A stretch of DNA of 64,000 nucleotides, taken from assembly GCA_033549365.1 (NCBI GenBank), contig JAWSUF010000012.1:1-64000 (forward strand), given 5' to 3'. Origin of the DNA: Acidobacteriota bacterium. Lineage in GTDB: Bacteria > Acidobacteriota > Aminicenantia > Aminicenantales > Saccharicenantaceae. Below the pieces are notes generated by a model. The model did not search any database and was not told the DNA's origin. It saw only the letters and a program-made list of their open reading frames with translations. Shown here in pieces: positions 15,151 through 27,848 of this stretch; within the stretch, counting starts at the first letter, position 1, and each line of letters starts with the position of its first letter. The translations under genes were made by a program, and so were the position numbers.

Positions 15151-17553
15151 TCAGTGTTCTTCGGAGGCTTTTTCGGCCCCGTAATAATCCCGGGTTTTCA
15201 TGTGATCTTCCAGGGTGCAGAACCGCTGCGGTTCCGTGCCCGGAATGAAAACTTCACGGAAGGGAAACAGGCAGACGGGTGAGACCAGAAGCCCGGTTTT
15301 CCGGTCGATATCGGCGAAACTGAGGTTGGGAGGGATTTCGAACACTTCCGGGATGAGTTCCTCGCCGGCCTCGGCGGCCGCCGCTTTTTTATCCTCGATC
15401 ACTTTCCGGAAAAATTCCATCCAGACGGGAAGTGCGGCCACGGCGCCGGTTTGCCTCGGGCCGAGCGGAATCTGGTTGGTGTCGTAACCCATCCAGACTC
15501 CTGCGGCGAGCGTGGGAGAAAATCCCAGAAACCAGGCATCCGTGAACTGGTCCGTCGTTCCCGTTTTACCGCCCAGCGGCCAATTCAGACTTCGGGCCGC
15601 CCCGGCTGTCCCTCTCTGGACGACGCCCTGGAGAAGAGATGTCATGATATAGGCCGTCTGGGGGGAAATCACTTCCTCGGTTTCCATCCGGTTTTCCTCC
15701 AGGATGTTTCCGTCCTTGTCCTCGATCCGCAGGATGAACCGGGGTTTGACCCGAACGCCCTTGTTGGGGAAAACGGAAAATCCCGAGACCATCTCCATCA
15801 GGGTGACGCCGAACGTCCCCAGGCTGAGGGACAAATAGGGATAGAGGGTCGATGTGATTCCGAAGCGGCGGCAATAGGTCACACCCGTCTGGGGAGAGAC
15901 ATAGTCCAGGAGTCTGGCCGTGATGACGTTGCGCGATTCTTCAAGGCCCTTGCGCAGCGTCACGGCGCCCTTGTAGACGCGGTCGTAATTCCGGGGTGTC
16001 CAGGGTTCTTCCGACCATCGATCCTCGAATGTGACGGGCTCGTCGACCAGGACGCTGGCCGGAGTAAAACCGTTTTCAATGGCCGCCGTGTAGAGGAAGG
16101 GCTTTATGGCCGATCCGGTCTGTCGCGTGGCCTGAGTCGCCCGGTTCCACTGGCTCCGGCTGAAGGAATATCCGCCGACCATGGCCCGGACATGCCCGGT
16201 CAGGGGATCGACGGCCAGAAAGGCGCCCTCGACAAGAGGCTCCTGCTCCAGTGTGACACGCAGCTCTTTTTTATCCTCATCGACGGCTTTGATGTCGACC
16301 TGAATGACGTCTCCCGGCTTGATGAAGGCGTCCAGAAATCGGTTCCGGGTCCAGGCGATGCCTTCGTTTTTGAGGACCCCCGTGTATCCTTTGACGCGGA
16401 CGGACGCTTCGGTTCGGCCCGCGGACATCACGATTGCATCCGTCACCTCGCCGACGGCGGCGCCGGCACCGGACCAGGCGGGCAGCCAATGGTCGTCGAG
16501 ACCGTCCACGCCGGCTTCGATCAGGTTTTTCTTGTCCGGGCGCCAGCCCTTGAGTTTGTCGAGGACGCGGAGCTGCCGGACAAGGGCTTCCTCGGCATAT
16601 TTCTGCATGGGAACATCGAGAGTCGTGTAGATTTTAAGACCCGCCCGGTAAAGACCGTCGCTTCCATACCGGGCCTCGACATATTTGCGGACTTCCTCGA
16701 AGAAATAACCCGCGAAGTCCGAACTCGCCCGCCTTAAAGGCAGGACCTCCAACGGCATCGCCTTGAGATCCTCGGCTCGCTCCCGGGTGATATGACCCAC
16801 TTCGGCCATGCGGTTGATGACATGGTTTCTCCGTTGAAGCGTGACCTGGGTGTTGTTGTAGGGGGAATAGACTTCGGGTCCGCGGAAAATCCCGGCTATG
16901 AGCGCGGCTTCCTCGACGGCCAGATCGGAGGCGCTTTTTCCGAAAAAGAGCTGGGCGGCGGTTTCGACGCCGTAAACACCGTGGCCGAGATAGTACTGGT
17001 TGCAATAGATTTCGAGAATCCGCTCCTTGCCATAGGCTTTCTCGATCTTCAGGGCCAGAAACATTTCCCTGAGTTTCCGCCGGAGTGTCTGGCGGCGGTC
17101 GAGAAAGACCATGCGCGACAGCTGCTGGGTGATGGTGGACCCTCCCTGAAGCCGGCGGCCGCGGCGGCGTTTCAACGAGAGATAGTCCTCTTTGACGGCC
17201 CGCATAATCCCTTTGATATCCACGCCGTTGTGGGAATAGAACCGGGGATCCTCCGTGGCCAGAATGGCTTGAATGAGCACGGGGGAGATCCGATCAAGCG
17301 GCACCTCGATCCGGCGCTCCTCGGCAAATTCCCGGACCGGTTCCCCGTTTTCGGCGTAGACGGTCGTAATGATTTTTGACCGGATGTTTTCCAACTCCGT
17401 CGCCGGAGGGAGGTCGTGATGGACGGCCATATAGGAACCGAAAAGAGCCCCCAGAAGAGCCGCGGCCCCCGCAAGTCCGCACCAGAACAGAATCCGTCCA
17501 ATGCGGATGTGCTCCGGTTTTTTTATTTTGATCTTAAGAGTCGGTCGCTTCAT
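15151..17553 (-). CDS. mrcA: Penicillin-binding protein 1A (bifunctional transglycosylase/transpeptidase)
   Basis: An 800-residue class A penicillin-binding protein. One membrane anchor at about 20-45 is followed by a GT51 glycosyltransferase domain at 70-245 (catalytic Glu in ILATEDPRFYSHNG, then GGSTITQQLSRM) and a transpeptidase domain at 430-720 with the active-site serine in TGSAIKPF near 482, SRN near 540 and KTG in GGKTGTTDQF near 661. It polymerises and crosslinks peptidoglycan in the periplasm. It lies 21 bases downstream of tmk on the same strand, probably cotranscribed, and converges with the FecR-domain gene with a 12-base gap. All catalytic motifs are intact. Confidence 0.95.
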   Translation of the reverse strand: MKRPTLKIKIKKPEHIRIGRILFWCGLAGAAALLGALFGSYMAVHHDLPPATELENIRSKIITTVYAENGEPVREFAEERRIEVPLDRISPVLIQAILATEDPRFYSHNGVDIKGIMRAVKEDYLSLKRRRGRRLQGGSTITQQLSRMVFLDRRQTLRRKLREMFLALKIEKAYGKERILEIYCNQYYLGHGVYGVETAAQLFFGKSASDLAVEEAALIAGIFRGPEVYSPYNNTQVTLQRRNHVINRMAEVGHITRERAEDLKAMPLEVLPLRRASSDFAGYFFEEVRKYVEARYGSDGLYRAGLKIYTTLDVPMQKYAEEALVRQLRVLDKLKGWRPDKKNLIEAGVDGLDDHWLPAWSGAGAAVGEVTDAIVMSAGRTEASVRVKGYTGVLKNEGIAWTRNRFLDAFIKPGDVIQVDIKAVDEDKKELRVTLEQEPLVEGAFLAVDPLTGHVRAMVGGYSFSRSQWNRATQATRQTGSAIKPFLYTAAIENGFTPASVLVDEPVTFEDRWSEEPWTPRNYDRVYKGAVTLRKGLEESRNVITARLLDYVSPQTGVTYCRRFGITSTLYPYLSLSLGTFGVTLMEMVSGFSVFPNKGVRVKPRFILRIEDKDGNILEENRMETEEVISPQTAYIMTSLLQGVVQRGTAGAARSLNWPLGGKTGTTDQFTDAWFLGFSPTLAAGVWMGYDTNQIPLGPRQTGAVAALPVWMEFFRKVIEDKKAAAAEAGEELIPEVFEIPPNLSFADIDRKTGLLVSPVCLFPFREVFIPGTEPQRFCTLEDHMKTRDYYGAEKASEEH

Positions 17554-17574
17554 CTTTACGGGTCGCAGAAGAAA

Positions 17575-18168
17575 TTAATATATCAGATCCCGGACGGATT
17601 CCCAAATCTCCCGGCCGATTTCACGGGAGGTCCGGCTGCCGTCGACAATGACAAACGGCCGGCCCTGAAACGATCGGAAAATCGTCCTGACCTCCGCAAG
17701 ATAATCTTCGCGCTCGAAGAGCTCGTGGCGGGTCTTGCGGCCGGAGATCCGGCCGAGGCTGCTCACGGGGTCGATATCGATGATGAAGACGATGTCGGGC
17801 CGTATTGCGAAGCGTTCGTTCAGGCGGCGGATTCGGCCGCGGTCGATCCCTTTGGCCCCCTGATAGGCGATGGTGGAGAAGTAGTAACGGTCGAGAACAA
17901 CGATTTTTCCGGCTGCAAGGGCGGGGGCAAGATTTCGGTCGACGTTGTCGCGCCGGTCTTTCTGAAACAGATCGAGTTCCTCCTCGGGCGTGAGCGATCC
18001 GGCGGATACGGCCTTTTTGCGGATTTCCCGGCCGTAAACCCCTCTCGAGGGCTCCCGGAAATAGACCGCCGGGTATCCCCGGGCTTTCAGGCGCCGGACA
18101 AGAGATCGGGCCTGGGTCGTTTTTCCGGAGCCGTCGATCCCCTCGAAAACAATGAGAAGTCCAGGCAT
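17575..18168 (-). CDS. tmk: Thymidylate kinase
   Basis: A 197-residue P-loop kinase, the normal length. The P-loop is FEGIDGSGKTT at 8-18, the DR(Y/F) nucleoside motif appears as LDRYYFSTIAYQGA near 93-106, and the lid region with an arginine-rich loop follows (RISGRKTRHELFE). It phosphorylates dTMP to dTDP for DNA synthesis. The ATG at 18168 was chosen because it directly precedes the first beta strand leading to the P-loop. It is upstream of the PBP1A gene with a 21-base gap and diverges from htrA. Confidence 0.95.
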   Translation of the reverse strand: MPGLLIVFEGIDGSGKTTQARSLVRRLKARGYPAVYFREPSRGVYGREIRKKAVSAGSLTPEEELDLFQKDRRDNVDRNLAPALAAGKIVVLDRYYFSTIAYQGAKGIDRGRIRRLNERFAIRPDIVFIIDIDPVSSLGRISGRKTRHELFEREDYLAEVRTIFRSFQGRPFVIVDGSRTSREIGREIWESVRDLIY

Positions 18169-18283
18169 TGCGGTTGATCTCTCCTCTCCGGGGGATGGTA
18201 ACCGGAATGGCCCGCGAATGCAACGTCCGGAACGATCCGGCGGTTCATCGAAGTGAAAAGCCCGGGCCGGATTGCCGGCCGCG

Positions 18284-18312
18284 TTGAAAACGGACTTTGA
18301 ATATGGTAATTT
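18284..18312 (+). promoter_or_regulatory. Sigma70-type promoter of htrA-dapF
   Basis: TTGAAA (18284-18289), 17 bases, then TAATTT (18307-18312). The first ATG after it with a good ribosome binding site (AGGGAGG) is the htrA start at 18337, leaving a leader of about 17-20 bases. Confidence 0.5.
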
Positions 18313-18336
18313 AGAAATGAAATCAGGGAGGCCATC

Positions 18337-19827
<1,491 letters not shown>

Positions 19828-20643
19828 TGCGGATATCCAAGCTCCATTCCCTGGGAAACGATTTCCTGGTTCTGACCCCGGGAGAGGAGGTCGAGGAGGA
19901 CAAACTCTTCTCCTTCGCCCTTTCCGTCTGCGATCGTCACACCGGCGCGGGCGCGGACGGTCTGCTGGTCCTCTCGTTTGCCGACCGTGAACGGAACCGG
20001 ATCCGTTTCCGCATTTTCAACCCCGACGGAAGCGAAGCCGAAATCTCGGGCAATGGACTGCGCTGTGCGGCGGCCTGTCTGTTTCACCAGGATCTGGTCA
20101 CGAACTCAACCATTCTATTTCTGACGCCGTCGGGCGAAAGGACCTGCCGTCTCGTCAGCCGGCGGGATCACGCCTTCGAGATCCGGATCGAGCTCGGCGA
20201 ACCCAAGTTTTCGTCCGACGACATCCCCTTCGACGACGGCCGCTCTCACGAAACCCTGATCGACTATCCCCTCTCCATCCAGAAACGGATCTATCCCATC
20301 ACCTGCGTCTCCATGGGCAACCCCCACTGCGACCTCTTTTTCGACCGGTTCCCGTCCCGGATCGAATGGCATCAGATCGGACAGGCCATCGAAACGCATC
20401 CGTTCTTCCCCAAGAGAACCAATGTCGAATTCATCAAGGTCGTCAACAAGCAGGAGATCGAAGTCCTCTTCTGGGAACGCGGCGTCGGAGAAACGCTCTC
20501 CTCAGGCAGCGGCTCCAGCGCCGCCGCCATCGCGGCCATGTTGAAAGGATTGACGGATCACAACGTGCGCGTCCGGACGAGTTTGGGAGAGGCGATCGTC
20601 GAATGGGTCGACGGGAAGGTCCTCCAAACCGGACCGGCCGAAG

Positions 20644-23118
<2,475 letters not shown>

Positions 23119-23203
23119 GCGTTATGTCCTCCTCGATCGTCTCCGGTCTTTCTTTTTATATGGAGAGATTCACAATCTTTCAGCTTTCCTGGGCTTTCGA
23201 GAT

Positions 23204-23659
23204 TTATTTCTCTTTGAGCAGCGTGTCGAGTTCGTTCCGAAATTCGTCAACATCCTTGAATTCGCGGTAAACCGAGGCGAACCGGACGTAGGCGACCTTG
23301 TCGAGATCCTTGAGCCTGTCCATGACGAGCCGTCCGATGTCCGCAACGCCGATTTCCCGGTCCGGCCTCTCCTGCAACATGGCTTCGACCTCTTCCACAG
23401 TGGCTTCAAGCTCCTGGACGGGAATGGGCCTCTTCTCGCAGGCGGTCAACATCCCTTTGAGGAGCTTCTGGCTGTCGAAAGGCTGGCGCGAACCGTCCTT
23501 CTTGACGACCATGAGGGGAATTTCCTCGATTTTCTCATAGGTGGTGAAGCGGCGCCGGCATTTCAGACATTCGCGTCTGCGCCGTATGGAAACCCCGATC
23601 TTGCTCTCCCGCGAATCGATGACCTTGCTTTCCTGAAACCCGCAGAAAGGACACCTCAT
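23204..23659 (-). CDS. nrdR: Transcriptional repressor NrdR
   Basis: A 151-residue protein of the usual length. The N-terminal zinc ribbon has Cys pairs in MRCPFCGFQ and [12 protein letters not shown], and the rest is an ATP-cone domain (starting [12 protein letters not shown]). NrdR senses ATP/dATP and represses ribonucleotide reductase genes by binding NrdR boxes. No ribonucleotide reductase gene lies in the window. Its ATG overlaps the stop of the upstream flippase-like gene by four bases, and lon follows 85 bases later. Confidence 0.96.
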   Translation of the reverse strand: MRCPFCGFQESKVIDSRESKIGVSIRRRRECLKCRRRFTTYEKIEEIPLMVVKKDGSRQPFDSQKLLKGMLTACEKRPIPVQELEATVEEVEAMLQERPDREIGVADIGRLVMDRLKDLDKVAYVRFASVYREFKDVDEFRNELDTLLKEK

Positions 23660-24687
23660 GGATCCGCGCTTTCACCCAGTTTCTTCAACTGAAGCAGGGA
23701 CAAACCGTCCTTCCACAATATAGCATATCCGATGAGACATGTCACCACAACCTGAACGGCATGAACGACAATGGTCATGCTGACGGCCATATTGGGGTCG
23801 ATATCGGGAAAGAGGGACATGATGCCCATGCGGCTAAAGAAATGAAACCCCCCGACCATGCCCGGCGTCGGGATGGAGGCCCCAATCATGGTCAGGAACA
23901 CATACGGGATCAGGGTGAAAAAGGGCACGGGGTGACCGTAGGCGAAAAAGAGGATCCAGTAATAGAGGACGATCCCCAACCAGACAACGAAGGACATCGC
24001 TGCGTAGGCAAGGAGATTGCCCACCGAATGAAAAAACTTGAGGCCCTCGATGAATTCACCCGCGAGATTGAGGACTTTTCCGGAAAACGCGGCCGGAAAA
24101 GGACGCAGGAACCAGGCGAAAACCCTCAAGGTTCTCTCCCTGAAAAAATAAAGCGACAGACTGACAAGGAGCACGGCCAGGGCGGCGCCCGCTCCAAGGA
24201 AACCGGAAAACTTCAACAGCTTTATGGTTTCCGCATCAACCTTGAACAGGGAGTCGTAAAGAGGTTTTGCCAGGAGGAAAAGGGCGAGAAGCGTGCACAT
24301 GGTGAAAACATCGAAAATTCTTTCCACAACGACCGTGCCGATCACGAATCCTTTGCGCATTCTTTCTTTTCCTGCCAGGTAAAGCGGCTTCACGAGTTCT
24401 CCCAACCTGCCCGGAAAAATGAGGGTGACGGTGAATCCGACGGCATTCCCGGCGAACATGTTTGAGAACTTGACGTTCGGTTTCTCATGCACGAGAAGAA
24501 ACCGCCAGCGCAGGGACCTCGTCACAATGTGAATGGGGACAAGAAAGACCAGGAGCAAGGCAAAAACGGGCTTGACCCGCGTCAGGTGGCCGATGACATC
24601 GCTCCAATTCACACTCCGGAAAAAGAAATAAAGAAAGGCGAGGCTGAGAAGAAAGGCCAGACCAAAACGCACGATATTTTTTTTCAT
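23656..24687 (-). CDS. Lysylphosphatidylglycerol synthase TM-region / AglD-type flippase-like membrane protein
   Basis: A polytopic membrane protein of 343 residues with about eight hydrophobic segments, matching the YbhN/AglD (UPF0104) family. The features [20 protein letters not shown] and a glycine-rich [13 protein letters not shown] stretch near the end are typical. Members are thought to move lipid-linked molecules or serve in glycolipid synthesis. The frame is open for 70 more residues upstream, but that extension would run through tRNA-Gln on the opposite strand, so the ATG at 24687, directly before the first membrane helix ([17 protein letters not shown]), is the sensible start. It overlaps nrdR by four bases. 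Substrate unknown. Confidence 0.82.
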   Translation of the reverse strand: MKKNIVRFGLAFLLSLAFLYFFFRSVNWSDVIGHLTRVKPVFALLLVFLVPIHIVTRSLRWRFLLVHEKPNVKFSNMFAGNAVGFTVTLIFPGRLGELVKPLYLAGKERMRKGFVIGTVVVERIFDVFTMCTLLALFLLAKPLYDSLFKVDAETIKLLKFSGFLGAGAALAVLLVSLSLYFFRERTLRVFAWFLRPFPAAFSGKVLNLAGEFIEGLKFFHSVGNLLAYAAMSFVVWLGIVLYYWILFFAYGHPVPFFTLIPYVFLTMIGASIPTPGMVGGFHFFSRMGIMSLFPDIDPNMAVSMTIVVHAVQVVVTCLIGYAILWKDGLSLLQLKKLGESADP

Positions 24688-24822
24688 GACAGGCGGCACA
24701 TCATAACACAGGCTTGTCCGGAGATTCAACACGCCGCTCCCCCTGCGTTCCGGAGAGCTGTGAATCCGGGTGATTTTTTTATTGATAAATCCGGCGGTTT
24801 TTATTAAGATAAGAGTCTCTGC

Positions 24823-24896
24823 TGGGAAGTCGTCCAACGGCAGGACACATGACTCTGGATCATGGAATCTAGGTTCGAATCCTAGCTTCCCAGCCA
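24823..24896 (+). tRNA. tRNA-Gln (CTG anticodon)
   Basis: Complete cloverleaf: acceptor TGGGAAG pairs with CTTCCCA, D arm, anticodon stem CATGA/TCATG with loop CTCTGGA giving anticodon CTG, T arm with GGTTCGAATCC, discriminator G and an encoded CCA. It reads the glutamine codon CAG. Confidence 0.95.
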
Positions 24897-24905
24897 TCCC
24901 CTTCC

Positions 24906-26063
24906 CTATTCAAGGAGGCGTGTTCCGCCCGAGATTCGAACAACATGGACGGGCGGGCGCTTGCCGAAAGCCGCCTCGTAGTCGCCTTCGACGACTCTTC
25001 GAAACTCGGAAATCGCAACCTCTTCGACAAGGTTGATGGTGCAGCCGCCGAAGCCGCCGCCCATCATTCGGGAGCCGTGGACACCGGGCCGGCGGGAGGC
25101 GCTCTCGACCAGCACATCGAGTTCCGGGCAGCTCACTTCGTAATCGTCCCTCAAACCGGCGTGGGAGGCCGACATCAAGCGCCCGAAGGCCGCGATATCA
25201 CCGCGGGAGAGAGCCCCGCAGGCTTCGCCGACACGCCGGTTTTCCTGAAGGACATAGACGCACCGGCGAAAAACGACGGGATCGAAAGCGCTCCGGCGGT
25301 CGGCCAGCATTTCGAGGGTCGAGTCGCGCAGGCTGCGGACGGAGGGATCGAACTCCTGAAGCACGCGAACGCCGTCCTCGCATTGGGCGCGGCGTGCGTT
25401 GTATTCCGTTGAGGCCAGCTCGTGCCGGACGAGGGTGTCGCAGACGACGATGCGGAGGGTTTCGAATTCGAAGGGAATATATTCATAATCCAGAGTCCGG
25501 CAGTCCAGTTTGAGAGCCGTCCCGGCCCGGCCGTGGATATTGATGAACTGATCCATAATGCCGCAGCGGACGCCGACGAATTCGTTTTCGGCCTTTTGGG
25601 CCAACTTGACGATCGTCCGGGAATCGAGTCCGAGCCGGAAGAGATGGTTGAGGGCGAAGGCCAGACCCGCCTCGACGGCCGCCGAGGAGGACATCCCGGC
25701 TCCGATGGGGATGTTGCCGCCGAAGACGCAATTCACGCCGCGCACGGGAAGTCCGGCCCGAAGCATCTGATCGAGAACACCGAGAAGATAATCCGGCCAG
25801 CGGAGCGGTGAGCGGTACAGGGCATCCATTTCGCAACGGAATTCCTGCCCGAAATCGAGAGAGACGAAATGGCAGACGTCATCCTGACGCGGAGCGGCGG
25901 CAAAAACAACGGCCCTGTCCGTGGCCGCCGGAAGAACGAATCCCTCGTTGTAGTCGGTGTGTTCACCGATCAGGTTGACGCGGCCCGGAGACAGGAAAAG
26001 AGCCGGACGTTCGGAGAACTTCTTTTTGAACTTTTCGGCGACGGCCGCGATGACCGAATCCAT
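24906..26063 (-). CDS. galK: Galactokinase
   Basis: A 385-residue GHMP kinase. The galactokinase signature is seen near the N-terminus (SPGRVNLIGEHTDYNEGFV), the ATP-binding loop as PIGAGMSSSAAVE near 125, and the third GHMP motif as GSRMMGGGFGGCTI near 340. It phosphorylates galactose at C1 in the Leloir pathway. Cys-rich substitutions are absent and length is normal. A good ribosome binding site (GGAGGGAGA) precedes the ATG. It stands alone; no galT, galE or galM gene is nearby. It converges with tRNA-Gln, ending ten bases from the CCA. Confidence 0.95.
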   Translation of the reverse strand: MDSVIAAVAEKFKKKFSERPALFLSPGRVNLIGEHTDYNEGFVLPAATDRAVVFAAAPRQDDVCHFVSLDFGQEFRCEMDALYRSPLRWPDYLLGVLDQMLRAGLPVRGVNCVFGGNIPIGAGMSSSAAVEAGLAFALNHLFRLGLDSRTIVKLAQKAENEFVGVRCGIMDQFINIHGRAGTALKLDCRTLDYEYIPFEFETLRIVVCDTLVRHELASTEYNARRAQCEDGVRVLQEFDPSVRSLRDSTLEMLADRRSAFDPVVFRRCVYVLQENRRVGEACGALSRGDIAAFGRLMSASHAGLRDDYEVSCPELDVLVESASRRPGVHGSRMMGGGFGGCTINLVEEVAISEFRRVVEGDYEAAFGKRPPVHVVRISGGTRLLE

Positions 26064-26193
26064 CGTTGTCTCTCCCTCCGGTCTGCATTTTGCACCGGGT
26101 TCTCTCTTAAAAGAGGACGTCCGTGCCGGCGGATCGTCTCACTCCGGTATGCTTATTAATATGAAATGCCGCCGGATGTGTCAACACTCGGGC

Positions 26194-26298
26194 CCCGGCG
26201 TTTTCCGCGACGGGATGGAGATCGACGATGTCCTGCGCGAAGCCGATGAGGAGATGTACCGAAGCAAACGGGCTTCGAAATCCTCCGTCACATCCTAA
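26194..26298 (+). pseudogene. Relic of a GGDEF (diguanylate cyclase) domain C-terminus
   Basis: The reading frame ending at TAA 26296-26298 encodes GVFRDGMEIDDVLREADEE then MYRSKRASKSSV, which matches the last 30 residues of GGDEF domains (consensus LLrrADeAmYrAKr). There is no start, catalytic GGDEF motif or N-terminal part upstream, where the frame enters galK on the other strand. It is the orphaned tail of a deleted cyclase gene. Confidence 0.55.
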
Positions 26299-26565
26299 TG
26301 TCATGTCCTGTTGGCGGTTTCAGCTCGTATCCCGTTCAGATTTTCGATCCGGGGATTCGGACATTGTTTGATCAATTCGTTCAATTCAACTTCGGCTCTG
26401 ATTAGCCACGATCCAGGCTTGGGCGTGAAAAGAACTTAAGGGAGGCGATAAGCGCCTCCCGGGAGCACCTGAAAATGGCCGGCAAAGGGGGAAACAGGCC
26501 GATTTGCCCGGGAAAGGAAACCCGGACACCGGAAATGCGTATAAAAACGATAGAGGAGGGCGAAA
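26299..26565. other. Intergenic region before the DUF418 gene, one hairpin
   Basis: No coding sequence seen. A hairpin with eight paired bases, GGGAGGCG and CGCCTCCC around a five-base loop, lies at 26440-26460; no T run follows, so it is not a clear terminator. The last 15 bases carry the ribosome binding site GAGGAGG of the next gene. Confidence 0.5.
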
Positions 26566-27810
26566 ATGACGGAACGTGTTCAACCCATAGCCGCCAGTCA
26601 AAGGATTCCGCTTCTTGACATTCTCCGGGGCACGGCCATCTTCGGCATTCTGGCCGTCAACATGCCACTGATGAACGCCCCGGTCACGACCATGCTGGCC
26701 TCCATCCGGCTCTGGGAAGGTCTCCCCGACAGGATTATGGAGGTTGTCATCAAGCTGTTTTTCGAAGGCAAATTCTACACTCTCTTCTCGCTGCTTTTCG
26801 GCTACGGCTTCTGGCTCTTTCTCAACAAGCCGGTATCCGAAGGACGAACCATTCTCCCCCTTTACGCAAGGCGGGTGTTCATCCTCCTGTTGATCGGCAT
26901 CCTTCACATGGTTCTTCTCTGGGCCGGGGACATCCTGATCTTTTATGCGCTTTTCGGTTTTCTGCTGATCCTGTTCAGGAAGGCCTCCGACAGAAAAATC
27001 TTCCGCTGGGCACTCGCCTTCATCCTGATCCCCATCATTCTCACCGTCCTCATGACCCTGATGTTCAGCCTGGCCTCCATGGATCCGAAAGCCGCGGCGG
27101 AGATTCAGGCCGGCATGAACGCCCAGGTCGAACGACTCAACGCCCAGGTCATGACGGCCCTCGACGTCTATGCCCGGGGGTCTTTCGCCGAGATCGTCGG
27201 GATGAGAATCACGGAGTGGCTGACCCTGCTGCCCGGTCTCCTGTTCTTCTATCCCAACGTCATGGCCATGTTTCTTCTGGGAATGCTGGCCGCCCGCCGG
27301 GGGATCCTGGCCGACATCGAAAAACACCTGCCGGCCTTTCGAAAGATTTTTCGTTGGGGATTGATCATCGGGCTTCCGGCCAACATCATCTTCGCCTGGG
27401 TTTCCTATCATGGGCAGCCGGGCGATCCGACCTGGCCCAACGCCCTCGGCGTCCTGTGTTTCGGTTTCGGCGGGCCGGCGCTGACCCTGGCCTATATCTC
27501 GGGCATCGCCCTGCTGTTCCGGAGGGGATTCCTGAAGCCGGCTGCGGACAGGCTGGCTTCGGTCGGACGCATGGCCCTCACGAATTACCTGATGCAGAGC
27601 ATCATCGGCGCGATTCTCTTTCATTCCTACGGTTTCGCTCTCTACGGAAAAGTGAGCATCTGGCAGAGCTTCCTTCTTACCATGGTGATTTTCGCGGTCC
27701 AGGCCGCGCTCAGTCCTCTCTGGCTGCGCCGTTTCCGGTTCGGCCCGGCGGAGTGGGTTTGGAGAAGCCTGACCTATTTGAAGCCGCAGCCGATGAAATC
27801 CACAAAATAA
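26566..27810 (+). CDS. DUF418 / YeiB-type integral membrane protein
   Basis: A 414-residue protein with about ten membrane segments. The N-terminal motif RIPLLDILRGTAIFGILAVN and the region FEGKFYTLFSLLFGYGF are typical of the YeiB family, and the C-terminal part (ending in PLWLRRFRFGPAEWVWRSL) is the DUF418 signature. Family members resemble acyltransferase-type membrane proteins, but no biochemical role is established. The start has GAGGAGG six bases upstream. A large open frame on the opposite strand over the same region is rich in low-complexity residues and was rejected. Confidence 0.9.
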   Translation: MTERVQPIAASQRIPLLDILRGTAIFGILAVNMPLMNAPVTTMLASIRLWEGLPDRIMEVVIKLFFEGKFYTLFSLLFGYGFWLFLNKPVSEGRTILPLYARRVFILLLIGILHMVLLWAGDILIFYALFGFLLILFRKASDRKIFRWALAFILIPIILTVLMTLMFSLASMDPKAAAEIQAGMNAQVERLNAQVMTALDVYARGSFAEIVGMRITEWLTLLPGLLFFYPNVMAMFLLGMLAARRGILADIEKHLPAFRKIFRWGLIIGLPANIIFAWVSYHGQPGDPTWPNALGVLCFGFGGPALTLAYISGIALLFRRGFLKPAADRLASVGRMALTNYLMQSIIGAILFHSYGFALYGKVSIWQSFLLTMVIFAVQAALSPLWLRRFRFGPAEWVWRSLTYLKPQPMKSTK

Positions 27811-27848
27811 GGATTGCCCAGAAAGCCGGATTATTGTAATAAGAATAT

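Noticed and set aside
15140-15154. Hairpin CTGATC/GATCAG between the FecR-domain gene and PBP1A
   Set aside because: Short stem with a three-base loop and no T run; not convincing as a terminator.
24688-24897. 70-codon upstream extension of the flippase-like gene
   Set aside because: It would run through tRNA-Gln on the opposite strand; the downstream ATG directly precedes the first membrane helix.
26386-27624. 412-codon frame opposite the DUF418 gene
   Set aside because: Highly charged shadow of a well-supported membrane protein gene; no ribosome binding site.
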